This document shows, in pieces, positions 1-7,982 of a stretch of DNA of 33,309 nucleotides (positions are counted from its first letter, which is position 1; every line of letters starts with the position of its first letter). This DNA comes from Hyphomonas sp. Its GTDB lineage: Bacteria > Pseudomonadota > Alphaproteobacteria > Caulobacterales > Hyphomonadaceae. A program made the position numbers and the translations under genes. The DNA lies in assembly GCA_002700305.1 (NCBI GenBank), contig PACZ01000053.1, forward strand, positions 99,156-132,464. Reading direction: 5' to 3'. The notes below the pieces were generated by a model, which worked only from the letters and a program-made list of their open reading frames with translations, did not search any database and was not told the DNA's origin.

Positions 1-356
<356 letters not shown>

Positions 357-404
357 CTATCCGGGCCAACCGGGGTCCCTTCCCGGTTGGAGGACCCGTT
401 TTCC

Positions 405-1340
405 ATGACACAGCAGGTAGGTCAGAGCGGCAGACGGACAGCCAGCGACTGGGCGCTGTTTGCCCTGCTCAGCCTGATGTGGGCCGGCGCCTATCAGTTG
501 ACGCGGATCGCGGTGGACAAGGGAAACCCGGATGCCGGCCTGCCCGCCGCCTGGGTCCTGGCCGGACGGCTGACCATCGGGGCCGCGGTGCTGTGGATCA
601 TCATGCTGGCCATGGGCCGGCGCCTGCCGCCCCTGAACGACTTCAAGCGCTGGCGAACGATACTCCTGATGGGCCTGACCAGTTCGACCTTCCCCTTCTT
701 CCTGATCACCACGGCGCAAAAGACGGTCAATTCCAGCCTCGCGGCGCTTTATACCGCCGCCGTGCCCCTGTTCGTGGCCATTGGCGCCCACCTCATGTTC
801 CGGGACGAGCGCCTGACCCTCGGTTCGGCGCTGGGCGTCATCACGGGGTTTGCCGGGGTCGCCATCCTGTTCGGGCCGGACGCCCTGCAAAGCCTCGATT
901 CGGCCAGTACAATTGCCCAGCTCATGCTGATCGGGGCGACGGTCTTCTATGCCCTGTCCAGCCTTCTGGCGCGCGGCGCCCCGCCGATGCCGTCGATCAG
1001 CTTTGCCACTGGCTTCGTCACCGTCGCAGCCGTCGTGACCTGGCCATTCGCGCTGACGGTCGATCCTGCCACGGTGCATGCCGACTGGACCCACTGGGCC
1101 GGCGTCGTCGGCCTCGGCATCGTCCCGTCCGCCATTGCGCAGGCGCTCTATATGCTGCTGATCGCGCGGACCTCGGCGACCTTCCTGTCGCTGACCGGCT
1201 ATTCGATCCCGGTGATGGCCGCCGTGCTGGGCTTCGTCCTGTTCCGCGAAACGCAGACATGGCACGCCATGATCGCCTTCGCGCTGATCCTGTCCGGCGT
1301 CTGGCTTGCCCGGCAGGGCGGCGGCGACAAGACCGCCTAG
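405..1340 (+). CDS. DMT-family (EamA) drug/metabolite transporter
   Basis: The 311-residue protein has about ten hydrophobic helices in two EamA-like repeats (roughly residues 12-145 and 155-305). Typical features include the LMWAGAYQLTRIAVDKG first helix and the ITGFAGVAILFGP helix closing repeat one. The family exports or exchanges small metabolites across the inner membrane, and the substrate cannot be told from sequence. I chose the ATG at 405 because GGAGG lies 11 bases upstream. The frame stays open to 282, but that extension is not transporter-like. It is divergent from gap and convergent with the CoA-transferase gene 19 bp downstream. Confidence 0.88.
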   Translation: MTQQVGQSGRRTASDWALFALLSLMWAGAYQLTRIAVDKGNPDAGLPAAWVLAGRLTIGAAVLWIIMLAMGRRLPPLNDFKRWRTILLMGLTSSTFPFFLITTAQKTVNSSLAALYTAAVPLFVAIGAHLMFRDERLTLGSALGVITGFAGVAILFGPDALQSLDSASTIAQLMLIGATVFYALSSLLARGAPPMPSISFATGFVTVAAVVTWPFALTVDPATVHADWTHWAGVVGLGIVPSAIAQALYMLLIARTSATFLSLTGYSIPVMAAVLGFVLFRETQTWHAMIAFALILSGVWLARQGGGDKTA

Positions 1341-1359
1341 AGCCACTTCCTAAGACCCA

Positions 1360-2532
1360 CTACAGTCCGAGGCTCTGCAGCACAGTCTCCGTGTCCTCGC
1401 CAAGTCTGCGCGGCTCAGTGCGCACCGAGGCCGGCGTCTCGGAGAAGCGCACTGGATGGCGCATGCTGCGATAGGTGCCGGCATCCGGATGGGTGCGCTG
1501 GGCGAAGAAGTCGACCGCTTTCATGTGCGGATCCTCCAGCACATCTTCCAGCTTGTTGTAGCGCATGGCCGGGATGTTGGCGGCGTCCAGCAGATCCAGC
1601 CATTCATCCGTCGTCTTGGTCGCCGCGACCTGTTCGATCAGGGCGTACAACTCGGTGATGTTCTCCGTGCGGGCCTGGTAGGTCGCGAATCGTGGATCCT
1701 CGAACACGCCGGGCATGCCGCCGATCTCGAAGAACTCAGCCCATTGCGCGTCGGAGTAAGGCACTAGTCCGATATAGCCATCCCTGGTCGGGTATGGTTT
1801 GCGGTTGGGATTGATGGAGCGCGTATAGGCCATACCATAGGATGGCGGCACGAAGGTCTCGCCATAGAGATTCTCGACCATGTTGAAGAAGGTGAAGGCC
1901 TCCAGCATCGGCACCTGCACGAATTGGCCCTGCCCCGTCTTCTCCCGGTGATACAGGGCTGCGAGGGTCGCATAGGTGGCAAACAGGCCAACCGTCTTGT
2001 CCGCCACCAGCGACGGCGCATATTCCGGCGCCCCGCCCGAACGCATGGCGTTCAGCGCCGCAAAGCCTGAGGCGCCTTGGATCAGGTCATCATAGGCCTG
2101 GCGCTTCTCATACGGCCCGCCTTCGCCGAAGCCCGCACAATGGACATAGATGATGTCCGGCTTGATCGCCTTCACATCCTCATAGCCGAAACCCAGCCGC
2201 CCCATGCCGGCCATGCGGACATTGTGGAAGAAGACATCGGCATCCTTCAGAAGCGCCGTCAGCGCCGCCTTCCCCTCCGCCGTCTTCGCATCCAGCTGGA
2301 CGGAAGCCTTGTTGCGGTTGAGCGCCATGAACAACGGGCCGAGATCACCGGTCGGAGATTTGCCGGCATAGCGCATCATGTCGCCGCCCTTGCCCGACTG
2401 GCCGCTTTCCACCTTGACGACATCCGCGCCGAGGTCCCCGAAGATCAGGGTCGCAAACGGCCCGAGAACAACCGAACTCATGTCCACGACTTTCAGACCT
2501 GCCAGCGGCCCGGACGCCTTCTCAACGCTCAT
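1360..2532 (-). CDS. Family III CoA-transferase (CaiB/BaiF)
   Basis: The 390-residue protein is full length for this family. It begins GLKVVDMSSVVLGPFATLIFGDLGADVVKVE, the CaiB/BaiF N-terminal block. It carries DVFFHNVRMAGMGRLG, and VADKTVG places Asp178 at the usual catalytic aspartate that forms acyl anhydride intermediates. These enzymes move CoA between carboxylic acids (formyl-CoA/oxalate, carnitine, methylacyl-CoA racemases). Which acid is used here is not readable from sequence. The start ATG follows AGGTGAG. The gene is divergent from the desaturase at 2649 across about 115 bp. A generic role in CoA-thioester catabolism is an inference. Confidence 0.9.
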   Translation of the reverse strand: MSVEKASGPLAGLKVVDMSSVVLGPFATLIFGDLGADVVKVESGQSGKGGDMMRYAGKSPTGDLGPLFMALNRNKASVQLDAKTAEGKAALTALLKDADVFFHNVRMAGMGRLGFGYEDVKAIKPDIIYVHCAGFGEGGPYEKRQAYDDLIQGASGFAALNAMRSGGAPEYAPSLVADKTVGLFATYATLAALYHREKTGQGQFVQVPMLEAFTFFNMVENLYGETFVPPSYGMAYTRSINPNRKPYPTRDGYIGLVPYSDAQWAEFFEIGGMPGVFEDPRFATYQARTENITELYALIEQVAATKTTDEWLDLLDAANIPAMRYNKLEDVLEDPHMKAVDFFAQRTHPDAGTYRSMRHPVRFSETPASVRTEPRRLGEDTETVLQSLGL

Positions 2533-2648
2533 CTCTCACCTTTGATTCGATCGAATTCTGTCTCTTCTGCATGTCCGGGATGGAAGGTCTCTTCATCACC
2601 TGTCAAGCAAACCCGTATCTTCTTGCAGAGATTGACGGAGGCTTCGCC

Positions 2649-3728
2649 TTGGAACCGACATTTACCCGGCAGGATCTGAAAGACGCGATCCCGGATCGCT
2701 GCTTCCGGCCAGATACGGCGCGGTCCTTCGCTTATCTGTTCTTCGACATCGCCCTGATCGCCCTTTGCTACTGGGCGCTGTCGCGTACGACCGCCTGGTA
2801 TTTCGAAGTGCCGCTGATCTTCCTGCTGGGCACCTTGTTCTGGTCGATCTTCGTGATCGGGCATGAGGCGGGGCATGGCGCCTTTTCCCGCTCGCGGCTG
2901 GTGAACACGCTTGTCGGCCTGGCAACGCACGGGCCGATCCTCGTCCCCTATCGCGGCTGGCAGCGCAGCCACGCCATGCACCACATGAAGACCGGCCATC
3001 TGCAGGAAGAAGAAGTCTTCCGCGCCTGCCGCGCCGAACAGGACTGGTTCAGCCGCAAGGTCCTGTTCCGGTCAGGCATTTTCGTGCTTATCGGCTGGCC
3101 GATGTACAAGCTCGGTTTCCGGAACCTCACGACCTATGACCCCATTCATGGCAGCCACTACCTTCCGGTCAGCGACCTCTACGCCTCCCATGTGAAATGG
3201 TCCTGGTATGCGAGCCTTGGCGTGAACCTCGCCTTCTTCGCGCTCTATGTCTTTCTGGGGGTACAGTTCGGCTGGCTCTTCGCGCTGAAATACATAATTG
3301 CGCCCTACTTCATCTATGCCGCCTGGCTGACCTTCGTGACATACATGCAGCATGTGGCGCCGGAAGTGCCGGTCTATGATTCCGGTGACTGGTCCGGCCT
3401 GAAAGGCGCGCTGGCCACCGTTGACCGGAACTATGGCCCGTTCAACTGGCTGACCCACAATATCGGCAACCTGCACGTCATCCATCACATCTTCCCGACC
3501 ATCCCGCATTACCGCCTGCGGGAAGCGACCGATGCCGTCCGCCCGATCCTTGGCGACTGGTACATGAAGTCAGACCGGTTCGTGCTGGCGGATTTTGTCC
3601 GCACCCTGATTGGCTGTCACTTCGTGGAAAGCGAAGACGGCAAGGAAGTGTGGAAGTCCGCCTACCCGTTCGCGAAGAACTATTCCGGAGCAGATGAGTC
3701 CGGCCGCGAGGAAGTGCCTGCGGAATAA
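2649..3728 (+). CDS. Membrane fatty-acid desaturase (omega-6/delta-12 type)
   Basis: This is an integral-membrane di-iron desaturase of 359 residues if the TTG at 2649 is used. The three histidine boxes are complete: HEAGH (72-76), HAMHH (108-112) and HVIHH (276-280), with hydrophobic helices around 28-70, 140-155 and 185-230. The arrangement matches plant/bacterial FAD2-like acyl-lipid desaturases, which insert cis double bonds in membrane lipid acyl chains. A GGAGG sits 7 bases before the TTG and gives MEPTFTRQDLKDAIP. Upstream ATGs at 2571 and 2580 lack a ribosome site and would add 26 or fewer unconserved-looking residues. It is convergent with selO, with only one base between the stops. 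Regiospecificity is unproven. Confidence 0.88.
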   Translation: MEPTFTRQDLKDAIPDRCFRPDTARSFAYLFFDIALIALCYWALSRTTAWYFEVPLIFLLGTLFWSIFVIGHEAGHGAFSRSRLVNTLVGLATHGPILVPYRGWQRSHAMHHMKTGHLQEEEVFRACRAEQDWFSRKVLFRSGIFVLIGWPMYKLGFRNLTTYDPIHGSHYLPVSDLYASHVKWSWYASLGVNLAFFALYVFLGVQFGWLFALKYIIAPYFIYAAWLTFVTYMQHVAPEVPVYDSGDWSGLKGALATVDRNYGPFNWLTHNIGNLHVIHHIFPTIPHYRLREATDAVRPILGDWYMKSDRFVLADFVRTLIGCHFVESEDGKEVWKSAYPFAKNYSGADESGREEVPAE

Positions 3729-3729
3729 A

Positions 3730-5133
3730 TCAGCCCCAGCGCGCAAGGCGCAGGGCCTCAATATCGGCCAGCCTTTCATGCAAGGCCGACCAGTCATCCG
3801 CTTCCGCAATTGGCGCCCAGAGTGCCTCGACCTCGTCGATCAGCAAGGATGGCGGTTCCGGACGCTGGAAGATGTCATGCGCCAGCCTGCCGGGCTGCAC
3901 AGGATCGCGCGCAAGGATCTGCGTCTTCACCGGTGCGAAGGCCTCCGCATCATAAAGCGCCGCCTGCGGAGAGGCCCCGGCGCGGGCTTCGCTGGCGGAT
4001 CCGCCGAACCAATCATGGAACACTTGGGGCCAGACCGCTTCGCTTTCCGTCATCCAGGCATAGAAGGCCTGAAGGAAACCAACATCGTCCTCCGCCTCCC
4101 CTGTCGGCGCGATGCCCAACAGGGCATGCGTGTGCGCCACGAAACTGTCCCGATAGGCCAGCTGGTACGGCGCCAGCGCCTTGGCGAGATCATCGGCATC
4201 CGCGCCTGTTGCCAGTAGCGCCGAGGCGAGCTGTTGCAGCGCCCAGCCGCCTTGCACTGGCTGCCGCCCGAACCGGTAGAGTCCCTGCTCGTCGAAATAG
4301 GCCGCCGTGAAATTCGGATCCGAGACCGGCAGGAACCGCCATGGCCCGAAATCGAATGTCTCGCCGGTGATGTTGAAATTGTCCGTATTCATCACCCCGT
4401 GCACAAATCCGGCCGCCATCCACTGGCCGATCATCCTGCCCGTCGCGACGGAGATGCTTTCGAGCAAATTGCAGGCCCGGCGGGCGAGGTCCGGATCGGC
4501 GGCCTGCGGATGAAACTGGTCCACACAATAATCAACCAGCCGGGCCAAATCGGCCCCCTGCTCCAGATAGGCAAGCCGCTGGAAACTGCCGAAGCGGATA
4601 TGGCTGTGCGACAGGCGTGTGAGGACGGCTGACCGTGTCGGCGAAGGTTCGTCATTGCGGGCGAGCTGCTCGCCCGTCTCGATCAGCGCGAAGGATTTCG
4701 ATGTGTTGACGCCCAGTGCCTCCAGATAGGATGAGGCGAGCACTTCCCGCACCCCGCCCTTCAGGGTGAGACGCCCATCACCCTGCCGGCTCCACGGCGT
4801 CTGGCCAGATCCCTTGGTGCCAAGGTCCAGCAACCGGCCTTCTCGGTCACGCAGCTGCGCAAACAGGAAACCGCGCCCGTCCCCCAGCTGCGGATTGTAC
4901 ACGCCGAACTGGTGGCCATGATATCGGAGTGCCAGCGGCTGCGGCAGGTTCCCCGGCAAGGGATCGAACCGCCCGAAATGTGCGATCTGTCCGTCCGTAT
5001 CCAGGTCGGCCAGGCCCACCTCCCCGGCCCATCGGTCATTCCAGAAACGGACCTGATGCTGCGGAAAGTCCGCCGGCTCGACAGGGTCGGCAATGAAATC
5101 GGCGAGGGCGAGAATCGGGGACGTGTCGGTCAT
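3730..5133 (-). CDS. selO: SelO (YdiU/UPF0061) protein adenylyltransferase, pseudokinase fold
   Basis: SelO enzymes transfer AMP from ATP to protein hydroxyls, using a kinase fold with inverted nucleotide binding, and are linked to redox responses. The 467-residue sequence carries the hallmark blocks in order: YHGHQFG (71-77), GDGRG (84-88), KGSGQTPWSR (107-116), the catalytic-loop equivalent GVMNTDNFNI (246-255) and the metal-binding DFGP (261-264). Length is near the usual 470-490. It ends RLARWG, so the C-terminal Cys/Sec seen in some homologues is absent. The ATG follows GAGAGGGT. Targets are unknown. A terminator-like hairpin for the neighbouring receptor lies about 70 bp upstream of its start. 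Confidence 0.93.
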   Translation of the reverse strand: MTDTSPILALADFIADPVEPADFPQHQVRFWNDRWAGEVGLADLDTDGQIAHFGRFDPLPGNLPQPLALRYHGHQFGVYNPQLGDGRGFLFAQLRDREGRLLDLGTKGSGQTPWSRQGDGRLTLKGGVREVLASSYLEALGVNTSKSFALIETGEQLARNDEPSPTRSAVLTRLSHSHIRFGSFQRLAYLEQGADLARLVDYCVDQFHPQAADPDLARRACNLLESISVATGRMIGQWMAAGFVHGVMNTDNFNITGETFDFGPWRFLPVSDPNFTAAYFDEQGLYRFGRQPVQGGWALQQLASALLATGADADDLAKALAPYQLAYRDSFVAHTHALLGIAPTGEAEDDVGFLQAFYAWMTESEAVWPQVFHDWFGGSASEARAGASPQAALYDAEAFAPVKTQILARDPVQPGRLAHDIFQRPEPPSLLIDEVEALWAPIAEADDWSALHERLADIEALRLARWG

Positions 5134-5199
5134 ACCCTCTCACAGCATCCGCCTGCCCCGCCCGCAAGGGCGCACACGAAATGGTGTTGCGCCAAAATA

Positions 5200-5229
5200 C
5201 AAAAGGGGCGGACGTTGCCGCCCGCCCCT
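5200..5229 (-). terminator. Rho-independent terminator after the 782-residue TonB-dependent receptor
   Basis: Read on the minus strand, AGGGGCGG and CCGCCCCT form an 8-bp GC-rich stem (5204-5211 with 5222-5229) around a 10-base loop. TTTTGTATTTTG follows immediately. It starts 24 bases after the receptor stop codon, as expected for intrinsic termination. Confidence 0.75.
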
Positions 5230-5252
5230 CTCGGAAAGATTGTCCAGGAAGC

Positions 5253-7601
5253 CTAGCGCTTCATGGTGATTTCGAAGCCGATGCGGCGGCCCGGGATCAG
5301 TGGCGAGAACGTGCCGGCTGCCGGGTTGTAGGCATATGGCGTGTTCGTACCTGTTGCACGGTTCGTGCTGCCCGGAACGAATACCGACACGTTGCCGCCG
5401 AACGGCAGCTGCGTATCGTTACCGGCAGACACTTCGTCGAGCAGGTTCTTGCCGAAGAGCGCAACCGAGAGACCTTCATACGGCGTATTCCAGGTCAGGT
5501 TTGCGTCCAGCATGTCGACTGCGTTCGTCCAGCCCCAGTTGTTGTCCGTGTAGGCACTCTTGTCGCGGTGCTGGAAGTTCGCACGTGCGACCAGGGAACC
5601 CTTGTCACGCAGGTCGAGGTCATAGATCGCGCCGATGCCATAGGTGGCTTCCGGCACGCGCGGCAGGTCGAGACGCAGGTCCCGGCCATTGACCAGGCCA
5701 TCGCTGGAGATGTCATAATCGACGCTCGTATAGTCTGCGTCGATGATGCCGACGTTCGCGGTCACGAGGAAGTTGTCGGTCAGCGCGTAGCGGCCTTCCG
5801 CTTCCAGACCCAGGATCTCGGCATCTGCGGTGTTCAGGATAACCTGAGACACACCGGCAGACGGCGACGGCAGGTTCAGCTCACGCTGGATGTCCGACAT
5901 CTTGTTGTAGAACACGGCAGCATTGAACTGGACGCGGCCGTCATCGGACTGGTGCTTGAAGCCGACTTCATAGCTGTCGACCGATTCTTCCTTGGTCGCA
6001 GCTTTCCGGTTCGGGTCCGGGAAGACCGAAAGGAACAGGGCCGGGTCGGTGATCCGGAAGTTGTAGCCGCCCGAACGCACGCCGTTGGTGTAGTGGGCAT
6101 ACATCTGGGAGGTGTCGTCCAGCTCATACTGGAAACCGATCTTCGGCGACCAGTTGCTCCAGTCATCCTTGTTGGAGAACCCGTTCGGTGCGCCCGTGTA
6201 CGGGTTCACACCGGTCGTCGGGCAGGTTCCGTCCACGACGGAACATTCCGGACGCGGCTGGATGTAAGTGATGTCCGCATCTTTCTCTTCATAGCCATAA
6301 CGCAGGCCGAAGATGGCCGTCAGGCGATCGGTGACCGCATAGTCCACCTGACCGAACAAGCCATAGACATTGTGGTCCTGAGCACCGCCGCCATAGAACA
6401 TCCACGGCAGAGACGCCGGGAAGGTCGCCGGCCGGGTCGACGGAAGATTCCGGATCTCGGTGTAGCGAACGTCCTGGTTGAAGTAGAAACCGCCCACCGT
6501 GACATCGGCCTTGCCGAAGGTGCCGGCGTAGCGGAGCTCTTCCGAGAATTGCTCCGCCGTCGTTTCCGAACCGGAGTGGAACAGGGTCAGCGGCGTCGCA
6601 TCGATGTCGCCGGAGGTGGTCCCTTCGGAGTCGCGGTAGCCGATGATGTTGGTGATACGGCCGTTGCCGAAGTCGACGTCGATATCCGTCCGCAGGGTTG
6701 CGAAGGTCACTTCGTTGTCCTGGAAGCCGGGATTGTTGATCGAGAAGTCGAACGAGTCGCGATCAAACAGGCCGCGGTTCTGGCCGGCAGGGCCATCGCC
6801 GCGCGTTTTGAAGTGCTCGACCTTGCCGAGGAAGGTAATGTCCTCGGTCGCCATCCATTCGAGGGCGCCGCGGACGATGGTCGTCTGCGCTTCACCCTGA
6901 TTGTCGTCATTGTAGAGGTTCTTGAAGTAGCCGTCGTCGAAATTGTAGTAGACGCCGAGCTTGCCGTTCAGCTTGTCTTCGACCAGCGGGCCGGAGACCG
7001 TCGCCTGGACGGTGGAGTTCGGGCCGCCGCGATCGTCGTCGATCGGGGTTTCGACCGAAGCGCGGGCTTTCCAGTGGAATTCGTCGGTCGGGTTGCCGGT
7101 ATTGATCAGCACGGCGCCGCCGGTCGTGTTACGGCCGAACAGGATGCCCTGCGGGCCGCGCAGGATCTCGACGCTGTCGAGGTCGAACAGGTCCAGCACG
7201 ACGCCGCCATTGGTGCCGAGATAGACGCCGTCCACGAAGGTGCCGACCGTCGGGTCGATCGACGGGATGGTCGAGTTGATGCCGAGACCGCGGATCGAGA
7301 AGTTCGCCACGCCGCGCGAGGTGCCGGCATCGTTCAGCGAGACGTTCGGGGTCGAGTAGCTGAGCGAACCGAGGTCGCGCACGTTCAGCGCGTCCAGCGT
7401 GTCGGAGTTGAAGGCTGTGACGGCGACCGGAACGTCCTGGACGTTCTCGACATTGGCCTTCTTGGTTGCCGTGACTGTGACGGTGCCGAGCACCTTGTCG
7501 ATCGCGGATTCGCGTTCGGTTGTGGTTTCCTGAGCGTGGGCTGCAGACGTCAGAAAAAAGACCGCAGAAGCGGTCGCAAGCAAGCTGTGCTTGAGCGCCA
7601 T
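5253..7601 (-). CDS. TonB-dependent outer-membrane receptor (782 residues)
   Basis: The protein has a signal peptide ending SAAHA-Q (cleavage near 23). A TonB-box/plug region follows, with GTVTVTATKK, DVPVAVTAFN, FSIRGLGINS and VEILRGPQGILFGRNTTGGAVL, then a long beta-barrel ending in a short aromatic/basic strand (GFEITMKR). It imports a ligand across the outer membrane using TonB-ExbBD energy. Ligand identity is not readable, although the plug resembles the iron-complex-type receptors abundant in sphingomonads and Hyphomonas. I chose the ATG at 7601 because GAGGAAACC precedes it and the signal peptide starts there. The open frame continues to 7736 but would add 45 non-signal residues. It is divergent from a second receptor and has its own terminator. 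Confidence 0.93.
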   Translation of the reverse strand: MALKHSLLATASAVFFLTSAAHAQETTTERESAIDKVLGTVTVTATKKANVENVQDVPVAVTAFNSDTLDALNVRDLGSLSYSTPNVSLNDAGTSRGVANFSIRGLGINSTIPSIDPTVGTFVDGVYLGTNGGVVLDLFDLDSVEILRGPQGILFGRNTTGGAVLINTGNPTDEFHWKARASVETPIDDDRGGPNSTVQATVSGPLVEDKLNGKLGVYYNFDDGYFKNLYNDDNQGEAQTTIVRGALEWMATEDITFLGKVEHFKTRGDGPAGQNRGLFDRDSFDFSINNPGFQDNEVTFATLRTDIDVDFGNGRITNIIGYRDSEGTTSGDIDATPLTLFHSGSETTAEQFSEELRYAGTFGKADVTVGGFYFNQDVRYTEIRNLPSTRPATFPASLPWMFYGGGAQDHNVYGLFGQVDYAVTDRLTAIFGLRYGYEEKDADITYIQPRPECSVVDGTCPTTGVNPYTGAPNGFSNKDDWSNWSPKIGFQYELDDTSQMYAHYTNGVRSGGYNFRITDPALFLSVFPDPNRKAATKEESVDSYEVGFKHQSDDGRVQFNAAVFYNKMSDIQRELNLPSPSAGVSQVILNTADAEILGLEAEGRYALTDNFLVTANVGIIDADYTSVDYDISSDGLVNGRDLRLDLPRVPEATYGIGAIYDLDLRDKGSLVARANFQHRDKSAYTDNNWGWTNAVDMLDANLTWNTPYEGLSVALFGKNLLDEVSAGNDTQLPFGGNVSVFVPGSTNRATGTNTPYAYNPAAGTFSPLIPGRRIGFEITMKR

Positions 7602-7982
7602 GGTTTCCTCATTTTTGAATTCAAGTTGATCTGGGAGAATATTCGGACCCGTTCTCACGCGGGCTATTTCCAAGGTAACAACGAGACCTGAAGCATTCAC
7701 AGTAGTCTCACAGTCGCACCCGAATATTTTGGGCAAGTGTTACAATAGAGCCACAATTCCCGAAATTTGGGCATATGAGTGCCCATTCCTTACGCACACC
7801 AAACACCAAACAGACGAATGACAACGTTGATGTTAGGTAATTATTTCGTGCAGACCCGCCCTTCTGCTGCACTGCACAATATTTTTTCCTGTTCGGAAGG
7901 TCTGCGGTCTGCCTATCCTGCCCAGGCGTGAGAGCAAATCCGGACACCTAGATCCGGTGCCTCGCACACACGGAGGAAACAA
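7602..7982. other. Control region between the two divergent TonB-dependent receptor genes
   Basis: This 381-bp stretch has no supported gene and is more AT-rich than its flanks. It holds ribosome sites for both receptors (GAGGAAACC on the minus side, CGGAGGAAAC on the plus side), two CCC-GAA(n)TTT-GGG-like palindromes listed separately, a GAATATTC at 7637-7644, a GGGCA/TGCCC inverted repeat at 7769-7784, and a tandem GGTCTGC at 7899-7912. I could not pick a convincing -35/-10 pair for either gene. An open frame at 7708-7947 (minus) has no family resemblance and is not called. Confidence 0.6.
7719..7771. promoter_or_regulatory. Pair of operator-like palindromes upstream of the receptors
   Basis: CCCGAATATTTTGGG (7719-7733) and CCCGAAATTTGGG (7759-7771) share CCCGAA and TTTGGG arms with an AT centre, and lie exactly 40 bp apart. 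A related CCGAATATTC occurs on the minus strand at 7637-7646. Repeated imperfect palindromes between divergent genes suggest binding of a dimeric regulator. No regulator gene lies in the window, and the role is inferred. Confidence 0.4.

Noticed and set aside
5181-7691. 836-codon open frame on the plus strand
   Set aside because: It is a complementary-strand shadow of the TonB-dependent receptor, with no domain sense and many Arg/Val codons typical of antisense to GC-rich genes.
7708-7947. 79-codon minus-strand frame in the receptor control region
   Set aside because: No ribosome site, no recognisable protein character, and it covers the palindromes and likely promoters.
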